64,000 nt of DNA from Pseudomonas sp. BN102 (GTDB lineage: Bacteria; Pseudomonadota; Gammaproteobacteria; Pseudomonadales; Pseudomonadaceae). Location of the stretch: assembly GCF_029871245.1 (NCBI RefSeq), contig NZ_SSON01000077.1, positions 62,001 through 126,000 of the forward strand, given 5' to 3'. Shown here one piece after another: positions 52,455-61,346 of this stretch; position 1 is the first letter of the stretch, and the number at the start of each line of letters is the position of its first letter. Under the pieces are notes generated by a model that did not search any database, was not told where the DNA came from, and saw nothing but the letters and a program-made list of their open reading frames with translations. A program made the translations under genes and the position numbers.

Positions 52455-53854
52455 TCCACCACTTGCAATTCCGGATTGCCGCCCTCCTCGCCCGCCAGTT
52501 CTTCCAGGGTTCGGCCTCGAGTCTCCATGCCGAAGATCCAGACCACCAGCGCCGCCACGCCGAAGCAGGCCGCGCCCAGGGCGAAGACGCCGCCCTGGCC
52601 GGTGATGGGGAAGAGCAGGCCGGTAACGGTGGGCCCCAGCAGCGAGCCGACGCGCCCCACCGCCGACGCGAAGCCTGAGCCGGTGGCTCGGGCCGAGGTG
52701 GGATACAGCTCCGGCGTGTAGGTGTAGAGCACCGCCCACATGCCAAAGAGAAAGAACTGCATGGCCAGGCCGGTACCGATCAACAGTGCCTGGTTGCCAC
52801 CAAACACCGCGCTCTGCCCGTAGAAGAAGGCCATGATGCCGCCGCCCAGCAGGGTCAGCACGCAGGTCGGTTTGCGCCCCCAGCGCTCCACCAGCCAGGC
52901 AGCGGCGAGGAAGCCGGGGATGCCGCCGAGGGAGATCAGCACCGTGTAGTAGACCGACTGGGTGACGGCGAACCCGGATTGCTGCAGCAATGCGCTGAGC
53001 CAGGAAGTGAGGCCATAGAAGCCCAGCAGGGCGAAGAACCAGACGCTCCAGATCATCAGCGTGCGACGCCGGTAATGGGCCGACCAGAGCTCACCGAAGG
53101 CGGTGAAGAAGCCCGGTGCGCGGGCTGCCTGGCGCGGCATGCGCCGGGGTTCGGGCAGTCTGTCAGCGCCGAGGGAGGCCATCACCCGCCGTTCGATGCC
53201 GCGCAGCACCTTGTCCGCCGCCTTGAGCCGGCCCACCTGCTCCAGCCAGCGCGGCGACTCGGGAATGAGGAAACGGATGGCCAGGACGAAGATCGCCGGA
53301 AAGGCCAGCACCAGGAAGATATCGCGCCAGCCGATGCGCTCCAGGAGGAAGTAGGAGAGAAGCCCGGCGGCGACGAAGCCCAACGGCCAGAAACCATCCA
53401 TCAGGGCGATGTAACGGCCGCGACGTTTGGCCGGGATCATTTCCGAGAGCAGCGACTGGGCGATGGGAAATTCCATGCCCATGCCGATCCCGAGGAGGAT
53501 GCGGTAGAGGGTCAGGGTCTCCACGTCCTGGGCGGTGGAGCAGAGGTAGCTGGCCAGGCCCCAGAGCAGGATGCTGCCCTGGAACACCGGTTTGCGCCCG
53601 AAGCGGTCGGCCAGCAGGCCGGAGAGCGAAGCGCCAAGCACCATGCCGAAGAAACTCGAGCTGGCCAGCAAGCCTGCCTGGGCGCTGCTCAGGCCGAACT
53701 CGGCTTTGATGGAGCCGAGCAGGAAGGTCATCATCGCCAGGTCCATCGAGTCGAAGAAGAACGCCAGGGCGATGATGATGAAGATCAGCCGGTGGTAACT
53801 GCTGATGGGCAGGCGTTCGAGACGTTCGGCGGCGCTGTAGCCAGGGGCGTGCAT
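52439..53854 (-). CDS. MFS transporter
   Basis: A 471-residue, 12-helix major facilitator of the sugar/aromatic-acid porter type. Signature loops: GLLADRFGRKPVF (helix 2-3), RILLGIGMGMEFPIAQSLLSEMIPAKRRGRY and PESPRWL before the central loop, and YTPELYPTSARATGSG near the end. The layout resembles NiaP/aromatic-acid transporters, but substrate cannot be given. The ATG at 53854 with AAGGGA upstream is chosen; longer frames enter REP DNA. The final residues VVDRRLG and the stop are supplied by an intergenic repeat. Confidence 0.9.
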   Translation of the reverse strand: MHAPGYSAAERLERLPISSYHRLIFIIIALAFFFDSMDLAMMTFLLGSIKAEFGLSSAQAGLLASSSFFGMVLGASLSGLLADRFGRKPVFQGSILLWGLASYLCSTAQDVETLTLYRILLGIGMGMEFPIAQSLLSEMIPAKRRGRYIALMDGFWPLGFVAAGLLSYFLLERIGWRDIFLVLAFPAIFVLAIRFLIPESPRWLEQVGRLKAADKVLRGIERRVMASLGADRLPEPRRMPRQAARAPGFFTAFGELWSAHYRRRTLMIWSVWFFALLGFYGLTSWLSALLQQSGFAVTQSVYYTVLISLGGIPGFLAAAWLVERWGRKPTCVLTLLGGGIMAFFYGQSAVFGGNQALLIGTGLAMQFFLFGMWAVLYTYTPELYPTSARATGSGFASAVGRVGSLLGPTVTGLLFPITGQGGVFALGAACFGVAALVVWIFGMETRGRTLEELAGEEGGNPELQVVDRRLG

Positions 53855-53977
53855 GGGAGTCCCTTCCTTCGCTGCGGGGTGTGCCGCCGAGTATGGGTGC
53901 GGCGAAGGCGCGGGTTGTTCGCTGGATGCGACCTGGGGACAGCTCTGGCCGACCTGGCAGGGGACGCCAGGAATACC

Positions 53978-54079
53978 TGTAGGGGCGAATTCATTCGCCA
54001 AGGGTGGCGTAGCCGCCCCCACAGGGGAGTCATCAGGGCACGCCTTCGGCCTGCTTGGCGAATGAATTCGCCCCTACAG
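53978..54079. repeat. REP pair (REPIN-like)
   Basis: CTGTAGGGGCGAATTCATTC at the left and the mirrored GCGAATGAATTCGCCCCTAC at the right, 60 bp apart, between the MFS and cytochrome genes. Nearly identical to the pair at 62610-62709. Confidence 0.88.
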
Positions 54080-54088
54080 CAGCGCCGT

Positions 54089-54622
54089 TCACTCGGCTCC
54101 GGGCCGGCGCCGGCCGGTGACCATGGACCAGGGCAGGTTCTCACGCGTGCGCACGCTTTCCACCAGCGCGGCCAGCACATGTATGCAGGCCAGCCCGAAC
54201 AGGCCGTCGGCCATGAACACATGGATATCCCGGGGCAGGTCCTCGCCCCAGAAGTAGTCGATCTCTTCCATCAGGAAGCCGGTGACGCCCAGGCCGAACA
54301 TCAGCAGCAGCATGAGGATCATCACCAGCCCGCCCAGGGGCGAATGGCCCAGGTGGTGCAGGTGCCCGCCGCGGAGGAGGACCTTGGCGTGGTTAACCAG
54401 GCGCGCCGGGCGCGGCCAGAAGTCTGCCCAGCGCGCCGGCCTGGGGCCGACGAAGCCCCAGACCACACGCACCAGCACAACTGCCACGGCGTAGTAGCCG
54501 AGCCAACGGTGCCAGCCGTCGCCCGCCTCGTTGAGGAAGTAGTCACCGATGAAGGCGGCCACCAGAGACCAGTGGCCGATACGCACCACAGGGTCCCAGA
54601 GGCGAACGGTTTCGGTGCTCAC
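54089..54622 (-). CDS. Cytochrome b561 family membrane protein
   Basis: A 177-residue di-heme-type membrane cytochrome with four helices. Candidate heme histidines: RIGHWSLV (about 17), GDGWHRWLGY (about 38), HLGHSPLGG (about 93) and CIHVLAAL (about 148). It should pass electrons between quinones and periplasmic partners. The start is GTG at 54622 with GAGGA seven bases upstream; 3 bp after the PepSY gene, so the two form one operon. Confidence 0.92.
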   Translation of the reverse strand: MSTETVRLWDPVVRIGHWSLVAAFIGDYFLNEAGDGWHRWLGYYAVAVVLVRVVWGFVGPRPARWADFWPRPARLVNHAKVLLRGGHLHHLGHSPLGGLVMILMLLLMFGLGVTGFLMEEIDYFWGEDLPRDIHVFMADGLFGLACIHVLAALVESVRTRENLPWSMVTGRRRPGAE

Positions 54623-54625
54623 CGA

Positions 54626-54892
54626 TCAGTCCTCGATCTCCTGCTTGACCACCTTGCCGTCCACCGGGTCGAAGTAAATCTCGACCTTGCGCTTGTCCTT
54701 GTCCCAGCCGTAGATCTCGTAGCAGTTGCCGGCGGTGACCTTGAATTTCTTGATGTCGTAGCCCTGGGCCTTGAGGTCTTCCTGGAACTTGGTCTGGTCT
54801 TGCCAGGTGGCCTTGTCGGCAGTCGTGCATTCGGTCTTGGCGAAGGTCAGCGGGCTGACGAGGGCCAGGGAAACAAGAAGCAGTTTACGCAT
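54626..54892 (-). CDS. Periplasmic PepSY-domain protein
   Basis: An 88-residue exported protein: signal peptide (1-18, SPLTFA) and a PepSY domain (about 30-88; LKAQGYDIKKFKVTAGNCYE and VEIYFDPVDGKVV). The ATG at 54892 follows GAGGT. The pair with cytochrome b561 is common in Pseudomonas and probably acts in periplasmic redox or metal handling; mechanism not known. Confidence 0.92.
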   Translation of the reverse strand: MRKLLLVSLALVSPLTFAKTECTTADKATWQDQTKFQEDLKAQGYDIKKFKVTAGNCYEIYGWDKDKRKVEIYFDPVDGKVVKQEIED

Positions 54893-55012
54893 GGTATTGA
54901 CCTCGAATCGTACGTGGTATGGCAAAGGGCAATGCAAGGGTTTCTCATTCACTGCCATGACGGAGGAGCTTAGGCCAGGCTCGGCAGCCTGTCATTTGCA
55001 GATATGCCGGGC

Positions 55013-57556
55013 TCAGCGATGTTCGACCGCGAATTGTCCCCGGCCTGCGTGCTTTGCACGGTAGCAAGCTGTATCAGCCTGTTTCAGCAGCTCGGCCGGC
55101 TGGGCATTGCCGCTGTGGATGCAGGCCATGCCGACGCTGGCGCCAACGTGAAATTCCTGCCCCTCCCAATGCAGCGCCAGGGCCTGGATCTGCGCGATCA
55201 GCCGGGCCGCCAGCAGCTCCGCCTGGGCCCGGGGACAGCTGCGCAGGATCAGGGCGAACTCGTCGCCGCCCAGGCGCGCCAGCTGGTCGCCGGCACGCAC
55301 CTGGGCCTGCATCAGCCTCGCGAGCTGGCGCAGCAGCTCGTCTCCGGCGGCATGGCCGGCTGTGTCGTTGACGCCTTTGAAGTGGTCCAGGTCGATGAAG
55401 CAGAGCACGCTGTTGCCGTCGTTCTGCAGCACCTCGCGGCAGCTTTCGGTGAGGGCGTCCTCGAAAGCCGGGCGGTTCAGCAGGCCGGTAAGCGCATCGT
55501 GGGTGGCGGCGTAACGCAGGTGTTTCTGCATCGCCCGCGCCTCGCTGACGTCGGTGAGCACCAGCACGCTGCCGAGCAGGGTGCCATCGCCGCCGCGCAT
55601 GGGCGCCGCCTGACCGCGCAGGGCGATGGTGCCGCCGGCAGGATGGCGCAACGACGCCAGGCCCTGCAGGCTGGCGGCGCTGCCCTGGGCCAGGCACTCG
55701 CGCACCGGGTTGGCCACCATGCGGCCGTCCTCGCCTTCCAGCAGCAGGACCTGTTCGATGGGCAGGCCGCGCGCATCCTCGCTTCGCCAGCCGCTGAGGC
55801 GCTCGGCCACCGGGTTGAGGAAGCTGACCCGGCCTTCCAGGTCGGTGGTAATCACGCCGTCACCGATGGCATCGAGGGTCACCTGCAGGCGCTCGCGCTC
55901 GTCGTGCAAGCGCTCGGCCAACTGGCGCAGTTCGCTGACGTCCCAGTTGGTGCCCACCATGCGCAGAGGCTTGCCGGCCGCATCGCAGACCAGCCGCGCG
56001 TGGCCCTTGATCACCCGCTGGGCGCCGTCGGCGCGGCGGATGCGGAACTCGATATCGAGCCGGCCCTTGCCATCCCGCGCGGCCATCACCTCGCGCTCGG
56101 CCCGTTCGGCGTCCTCGGGATGCAGGTGGGCGTGCCACTCGGCGTAGGACAGTTCACCCGATCCACCGGCGCGGCCGTAGAGGCGGTACATGCCCTCGTC
56201 CCAGAGCAGCCGGTCGCTGGCCAGGTCCCACTCCCAGACGCCGACGCCGCTGGCCTCGGTGGCCACCGAGTAGCGCCGCGCCAGTTCCGTCTCGCGCTCT
56301 TCGGCGCGTTTGCGGCGGTCGATGTCCTCGATCTGCGAGATGAAGTAGAGCGGCTCACCTTCGTGGTCACGAACCAGGGATACCGCCAACAGGCCCCAGA
56401 TCACCCTTCCGCTCTTGTGCAGGTAGCGCTTCTCCAGGCGGTAGCTGTGGCGCCGCCCGGCGAGGATCTCGTCCACCAGCGCCTGGTCGCTGGCCAGGTC
56501 GTCGGGGTGGGTGACGTCCTGGAAACCCAGGCTGGACAGCTCGTCTTCGCCATAGCCGAGCATCTCGCAGAGGGCACGGTTCACTCGCTGCCAGCGCCCA
56601 TCCAGGCTCACCAGGGCCATGCCGATGGCGGAGTGGTCCATGGCGTCGCGAAAGCGCGTCTCGCTGGCGGTCAGCTCGCGCCGGCGCTTGCGCAGCTGTT
56701 CCACGGCCGAGGCCAACAGCAGGGCCGGCAACAGCGCCAGGAGCAGCGGCAGGTAGGTCAGCAGATCACGCCAGCCCTGGTCCAGGGCGTGGGCATCGAG
56801 CAGGCCGAGGGCGATGATCAAGCCGCCGCAGATCGAGGCCAGGGCCACCAGCAACGCGGTGCTGGCGAAGGTCAGGCGCACGGCGGCGATCATCAGCGGC
56901 AGGGACAGGTAGACGAAGGGGAATGGCAGCAGCAGCAGGGAAACGGGGGTGACCAGCAGCACCACCGCGCCATAGAGCAGCAGCTCGCGACGGCGTCGTT
57001 CACCGAGCAGCTCCCACCAGCCATTCTGGCGCAGCCACACGGCCAGGGGCATTACCGAGACGGCCCCGAGCATGGAGCCCTCGACCCAGAACAGCCAGCC
57101 GCGCTCGAAGGAGTCCAGCCCCTGCCAGGCGAGGATGCTGGCGCCCAGGCTCGCCCCCACCAGCGGCGGTAGCAGGGCGCCGAAGAAGATGAACTGGAGG
57201 AAAGCGCCGGGGCTTTCGTTCATCCGCCGCGCGGCGCCGCTGACCCGCAGGAGTGCGCCGGCCATACCCACTTCCAGCAAGTTGGGCGGGGTGAAGCTGG
57301 CCGCCAGAAGCAGGCCATCACCGAAGGCCAGGTTGGCCAGCAGATTGGCCAGCATCGCCGCCCCCAGCAGGGCGGCCCAGCGGCGCAGCGGCTGGTCCCA
57401 GATCAGCGCGACGGTGAAGGCGTTGGCGTACCAGAGGGTGGCGATGCTGCCGGGCTGGCGCGATAGCCACACAGCACTCAGGGCCAGCAGCAGGTAGCCA
57501 GCGAAAATCAGCAGCAGGGTCGGCAGGAAATCACCGGGCTCGCGAGTACGGGCCAT
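55013..57556 (-). CDS. MASE1-PAS-PAS-PAS-GGDEF diguanylate cyclase
   Basis: An 847-residue membrane sensor. An N-terminal MASE1-type domain (eight or so helices, about 10-285) is followed by three PAS modules (about 300-420, 425-545, 550-670) and a GGDEF domain (about 680-847). The active site reads RLGGDEFALIL, and an inhibitory RxxD site (RAGD) lies five residues upstream, so it should make c-di-GMP with product control. No EAL domain. The ATG at 57556 with AAGGGAG is chosen; a GTG at 57619 has no ribosome site. Monocistronic. Confidence 0.92.
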   Translation of the reverse strand: MARTREPGDFLPTLLLIFAGYLLLALSAVWLSRQPGSIATLWYANAFTVALIWDQPLRRWAALLGAAMLANLLANLAFGDGLLLAASFTPPNLLEVGMAGALLRVSGAARRMNESPGAFLQFIFFGALLPPLVGASLGASILAWQGLDSFERGWLFWVEGSMLGAVSVMPLAVWLRQNGWWELLGERRRRELLLYGAVVLLVTPVSLLLLPFPFVYLSLPLMIAAVRLTFASTALLVALASICGGLIIALGLLDAHALDQGWRDLLTYLPLLLALLPALLLASAVEQLRKRRRELTASETRFRDAMDHSAIGMALVSLDGRWQRVNRALCEMLGYGEDELSSLGFQDVTHPDDLASDQALVDEILAGRRHSYRLEKRYLHKSGRVIWGLLAVSLVRDHEGEPLYFISQIEDIDRRKRAEERETELARRYSVATEASGVGVWEWDLASDRLLWDEGMYRLYGRAGGSGELSYAEWHAHLHPEDAERAEREVMAARDGKGRLDIEFRIRRADGAQRVIKGHARLVCDAAGKPLRMVGTNWDVSELRQLAERLHDERERLQVTLDAIGDGVITTDLEGRVSFLNPVAERLSGWRSEDARGLPIEQVLLLEGEDGRMVANPVRECLAQGSAASLQGLASLRHPAGGTIALRGQAAPMRGGDGTLLGSVLVLTDVSEARAMQKHLRYAATHDALTGLLNRPAFEDALTESCREVLQNDGNSVLCFIDLDHFKGVNDTAGHAAGDELLRQLARLMQAQVRAGDQLARLGGDEFALILRSCPRAQAELLAARLIAQIQALALHWEGQEFHVGASVGMACIHSGNAQPAELLKQADTACYRAKHAGRGQFAVEHR

Positions 57557-57728
57557 CAGCCAAATCTCCCTTGGCAAGCGCCGGGCTGCGGCCCGGCGGG
57601 GTTCAGGCAAGTCGGACACAAGTCAGCTACGAGGTTCTCCTCGCGGGCCACGGCTTATCCAGACAATAGCGGAATCGCAGGCCCGAGCAATTCGACGTTT
57701 CAGACGTCCGCTTTTCCGCGACCGACAC

Positions 57729-58643
57729 TCAGGCCCATGGCGCGCCAACGAGCAGCATGGCGCAGCGCGTCTGGACGAACTCGCGGAGCAGGCGCACCGG
57801 CTTGCTCAACTGGGCCCGGTGGGCGCAGATCAGGTTCAGCGGGGTGGCCTCGCCGCGGTACTGCGGCAGGGCCAATTCCAGACGTCCGGCCTGGACGTCG
57901 CCGGCCACGTCCAGCCAGGATTTGTAGGTCAGTCCCTGCCCGGCCAGGGCCCAGCGCCGGACCACATCCGCATCGTCGCAGGCGCGGTTGCCGGCGACTG
58001 TCACCACCTGCTCGCGGCGACCTTGGCTGAAGCTCCAGCGGTCGTGGACACGCCCGCCGAGCTGGTAGAGCAGGCAGTTGTGCGCGGCCAGGTCCTCCGG
58101 CTGACTTGGCCGTCCATGGCGGGCGAAATAGCCGGACGAGGCGCAGAGCACCCGGCGGTTGGCGGCGGCCAGGGGCAGCGCCACCAGGCTGGAGTCCTCG
58201 GGCTCGCCATAGCGGATGGCGATGTCCACGGACTGACGGAACAGGTCGGCGACGCGGTCGCTCAGCTGCAGGCGCAGGCTGAGCCTCGGGTGTTCGCGCT
58301 GGAACTCGTCGAGCCAGGGCAGCAGCACGTTGCGGCCGAAGTCCGAAGGCGCCGACAGCTGCAATACGCCGGCTATGTCGCTGCGGCCACCGGCCAGCTG
58401 GCGCTGGCCCTCCGCAAGGCTCTCGAGGGCATTGCGCGCATGGGCGAGGAACTGCTCACCCTCGGGGGTCAGGCGCAGGCTGCGGGTGGAACGCGCGAAG
58501 AGGCGCACGTCCAGTTGCTGCTCCAGGCGTTTGAGTGCGGCACTGGCCACGGCCGGAGAAACGTCCAGCTTGCGAGCGGCCGCCGAGAGGCTACCGTGGT
58601 CGGCGGTACTGACGAACAGGGCGAGGTCGTCGAGGCGAAGCAT
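57729..58643 (-). CDS. LysR-family transcriptional regulator
   Basis: A 304-residue LysR-type regulator of the CrgA-like branch (MLRLDDLALFVSTADHGSLS at the start; helix-turn-helix about 15-60). Divergent from the quinone oxidoreductase at 58744 with 100 bp between, so it probably regulates that gene, often in response to electrophiles. An in-frame TTG two codons upstream is less likely as the start. Confidence 0.9.
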   Translation of the reverse strand: MLRLDDLALFVSTADHGSLSAAARKLDVSPAVASAALKRLEQQLDVRLFARSTRSLRLTPEGEQFLAHARNALESLAEGQRQLAGGRSDIAGVLQLSAPSDFGRNVLLPWLDEFQREHPRLSLRLQLSDRVADLFRQSVDIAIRYGEPEDSSLVALPLAAANRRVLCASSGYFARHGRPSQPEDLAAHNCLLYQLGGRVHDRWSFSQGRREQVVTVAGNRACDDADVVRRWALAGQGLTYKSWLDVAGDVQAGRLELALPQYRGEATPLNLICAHRAQLSKPVRLLREFVQTRCAMLLVGAPWA

Positions 58644-58743
58644 TTTCAAAAATCCTTTGAAAGACTGTCATTTTCTAGCCGATTTTTCTCTCCTGCGAAA
58701 TAACCGACCATGCGGCCCCATCAGCCCCAAGCGGAGAATCCAG

Positions 58744-59760
58744 ATGAAAGCTGTCGCCTACTTCCAGAACCTGCCCATCGACCATCCCGAAGCGCTGCAG
58801 GACATCGTCCTGCCGGAACCACAGCCGGACCCGCGCGACCTGGTGGTGGAAGTCCGCGCCATCTCGGTCAACCCGGTGGACACCAAGGTGCGCCGTAACG
58901 CCGCGCCGGAGGCGGGCCAGCCCAAGGTGCTGGGTTGGGACGTGGCCGGGGTGGTCAAGGCGGTCGGTAGCGCGGTGAGCCTGTTCCAGCCCGGCGACCG
59001 GGTGTTCTACGCCGGCGACCTGACCCGCCAGGGCGGCAACGCCGAGCTCCACCGGGTGGACGAGCGCATAGTCGGGCACATGCCGAAGAGCCTGGACTTC
59101 GCCGCGGCGGCCGCCCTGCCGTTGACCGCCATCACCGCCTGGGAACTGCTCTTCGACCGCCTGCAGATAGCCGAAGGTGAGGACGACCAGGGCCATAGCC
59201 TCCTGGTGGTGGGCGCCGCCGGCGGCGTGGGTTCGATCCTGGTGCAACTGGCTCGCCAGCTCACCGGCCTGACCGTGATCGGCACCGCCTCGCGCCCGGA
59301 AACCCAGGCCTGGGTGCGCGAACTGGGCGCCCACCATGTGCTGGACCACAGCAAGCCCCTGGCCGAGGAGCTGCGCCGCGCCGGACTGCCCAGCGTGACC
59401 CACGTCGCCAGCCTGACCCAGACGGATCAGCACCTCGACCAGTTGGTGGAAGCCCTGGCGCCCCAGGGCCGCCTCGGCCTGATCGACGACCCGGCGTCGC
59501 TGGACGTGACCAAGCTCAAGCGCAAGAGCCTGTCGCTGCACTGGGAGTTCATGTACACCCGCTCGATGTTCCAGACCGCGGATATCCTCGAACAGCATCG
59601 CCTGCTGGAGCGGGTCAGCCAGCTGATCGACGCCGGCGTGCTGAAGACCACGGTGGGCGAGCACTTCGGCAGCATCAACGCCGCCAACCTGCGCCGCGCC
59701 CATGCCCTGCTGGAAAGTGGCAAGGCCAAAGGCAAGATAGTGCTGGAGGGGTTTGCCTGA
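58744..59760 (+). CDS. Zinc-independent quinone oxidoreductase / enone reductase (MDR family)
   Basis: A 338-residue medium-chain reductase of the ZADH/QOR-like branch. The N-domain has SVNPVDTKVRR (about 41-51), the Rossmann motif is VVGAAGGVGSILVQLA (about 156-171), and no structural zinc cysteines are present. It should reduce quinones or activated alkenes with NADPH. Divergent from the LysR gene above. Confidence 0.9.
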   Translation: MKAVAYFQNLPIDHPEALQDIVLPEPQPDPRDLVVEVRAISVNPVDTKVRRNAAPEAGQPKVLGWDVAGVVKAVGSAVSLFQPGDRVFYAGDLTRQGGNAELHRVDERIVGHMPKSLDFAAAAALPLTAITAWELLFDRLQIAEGEDDQGHSLLVVGAAGGVGSILVQLARQLTGLTVIGTASRPETQAWVRELGAHHVLDHSKPLAEELRRAGLPSVTHVASLTQTDQHLDQLVEALAPQGRLGLIDDPASLDVTKLKRKSLSLHWEFMYTRSMFQTADILEQHRLLERVSQLIDAGVLKTTVGEHFGSINAANLRRAHALLESGKAKGKIVLEGFA

Positions 59761-59782
59761 GTCCCGCCGGGCAACCCTTCGG

Positions 59783-59904
59783 CCTGCATTCGCGATTGAA
59801 ATCGCTCCCACGGGAACAGCACTCCGGACGTTCACCGACCGCAAGCCGGCTCCGTTATCCATAGGAGCGAACTCATTCGCGAAGGGCTACGCAGCGGCCC
59901 CATG
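59783..59904. repeat. REP elements
   Basis: A variant copy (GCGATTGAAATCGCTCCCAC, 59791-59811) and a regular copy (ATAGGAGCGAACTCATTCGC, 59861-59880) in the 283-bp gap before the PAS gene. No gene is seen in the gap. Confidence 0.75.
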
Positions 59905-60043
59905 CGTGAGCCAGGCCTGACCAGCGAGCGGATGCGCGGGCGAACGGTTCGGTACGCGTGGACGAAGAGGCTAGACTTTTTTCTCGTCTCGCCAGCGGCC
60001 GGCTGCGCCGCGAAGCTTCGCTCCTGATTCGCCGGGGTCCAGG

Positions 60044-61057
60044 ATGCATCCCACTGTCGCCCGGCCCGCTTTGCTGGCGGGCCTCTACCTGCTCTGCGCC
60101 GGTGCCTGGCTGCTGGTCTGGGGCATGGGGGCGGAAGGCGTATGCGGCCTGGTCCTGTTCAGCGGCCTGCTGATCTTCTTTCTCGAACGCCGTCACCGCC
60201 TGGGCCGTGAGCACCTGCGCCAGGGGCTGCGGCGCACCAGCCTGCAACTGGACCAGGCCCAGCGCGACGCCACCCTGGGCAACTGGGAGTATGACCGGGG
60301 TTTCGCCTGGAGCCCGGGCGCGCAGCGCATCCTCGAATGCGGCGCACAGGACAGCCTGGAAAGTCTGCTGAACCGTCTCTATCCGACCGACCGCATGGGT
60401 GTTCAGCGCGGCCTGGAGGCGCTGCTCGCGCAAGGCGGCGCACTGGCCGTGAACGCGAGGCTGAATCGGCCCAACAACCAGCAACCGGTCTGGCTGGCAC
60501 TGCGCGGCGAGATCCAGCCGGACGGCCGCGCCTTCGGCACGGTGCAGAACATCAGTGGACAGAAGCGCGACGAAGAGGCGCTGCGCGAGAGCGAGCAGCG
60601 CTTCCGCCAGCTGTTCGAGCAGACGCCGCGCATCGCCGTGCAAGGCTACGACCGTCAGCGCCGGGTGATCTACTGGAACCACGCCAGCGAGCAGCTCTAC
60701 GGCTACAGCGTCGACCAGGCCATGGGCCGGCATCTGGAGGAGCTGATCATCCCGCCGGCCATGCGCGAGCAGGTGGTCGCCGACATCAGCAACTGGATGA
60801 TCGGCGGGCCGGCCATTCCCGCCAGCGAGCTGACCCTGCAGCGTCGCGATGGCAGTCCGGTGACGGTGTTCTCCAGCCACCTGATCCTGCGCAACCTGCA
60901 CAACCAGTTGGAGCTCTACTGCGTGGACATCGACTTCAGTGCCCTGAAGTCCGCCCGGGATGCCCTTCGACAAAGCGAAAATCGTTACCAGCAACTGCTC
61001 CAACGCCTCGACCGGACCACGCCGGAAGGCCAATCGTCGGACGGTGGCCCGGCCTGA
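60044..61057 (+). CDS. Membrane PAS-PAS protein without output domain
   Basis: A 337-residue protein: two N-terminal helices (about 8-28 and 32-48), a short coiled coil, a PAS domain (about 75-175) and a second one (about 185-310; FEQTPRIAVQGYDRQRRVIYWNHASEQLYGYS, short form YWNHASEQLYGYS), then a charged tail. No histidine kinase, GGDEF, EAL or methyl-accepting part follows, and the next 100 bp hold no continuation in any frame, so it ends there. It may signal by protein contact. Confidence 0.85.
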   Translation: MHPTVARPALLAGLYLLCAGAWLLVWGMGAEGVCGLVLFSGLLIFFLERRHRLGREHLRQGLRRTSLQLDQAQRDATLGNWEYDRGFAWSPGAQRILECGAQDSLESLLNRLYPTDRMGVQRGLEALLAQGGALAVNARLNRPNNQQPVWLALRGEIQPDGRAFGTVQNISGQKRDEEALRESEQRFRQLFEQTPRIAVQGYDRQRRVIYWNHASEQLYGYSVDQAMGRHLEELIIPPAMREQVVADISNWMIGGPAIPASELTLQRRDGSPVTVFSSHLILRNLHNQLELYCVDIDFSALKSARDALRQSENRYQQLLQRLDRTTPEGQSSDGGPA

Positions 61058-61166
61058 AACCGGACCTTTGCCGACCATCAGTCGGCTCATTGATCGAGGT
61101 CATTTTCTGTCATTTGGGCAGGTCTACACTCAAGCTCCTGCCACAAACGATAGGGAGATGACAGAG

Positions 61167-61346
61167 GTGAAAATTCTCGTTCGCCCGACCAGCACCCCAC
61201 AGGGTGCCAGCTGGCAAGTCTGCCTGGACCAGCACGCGGTGAGTTTCCGTAGCGAAGCCGAAGCACGCCGATTCGTCAGCGTTCTTGAGGAGCGCCTGAA
61301 GGCGCCCCATACATTGCCCGAGTGGTCGCGACGAATCGCGAGTTAG
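61167..61346 (+). CDS. Small hypothetical protein
   Basis: A 59-residue ORF (KILVRPTSTPQGASWQVCLD, then VSFRSEAEARRFVSVLEERL), a compact alpha/beta fold that resembles small DUF2188-like proteins. I chose the GTG at 61167, because AGGGAG lies 9 nt upstream; the ATG at 61158 would abut that site. Its stop overlaps the stop of the converging MFS gene (TTAG). Confidence 0.68.
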   Translation: MKILVRPTSTPQGASWQVCLDQHAVSFRSEAEARRFVSVLEERLKAPHTLPEWSRRIAS

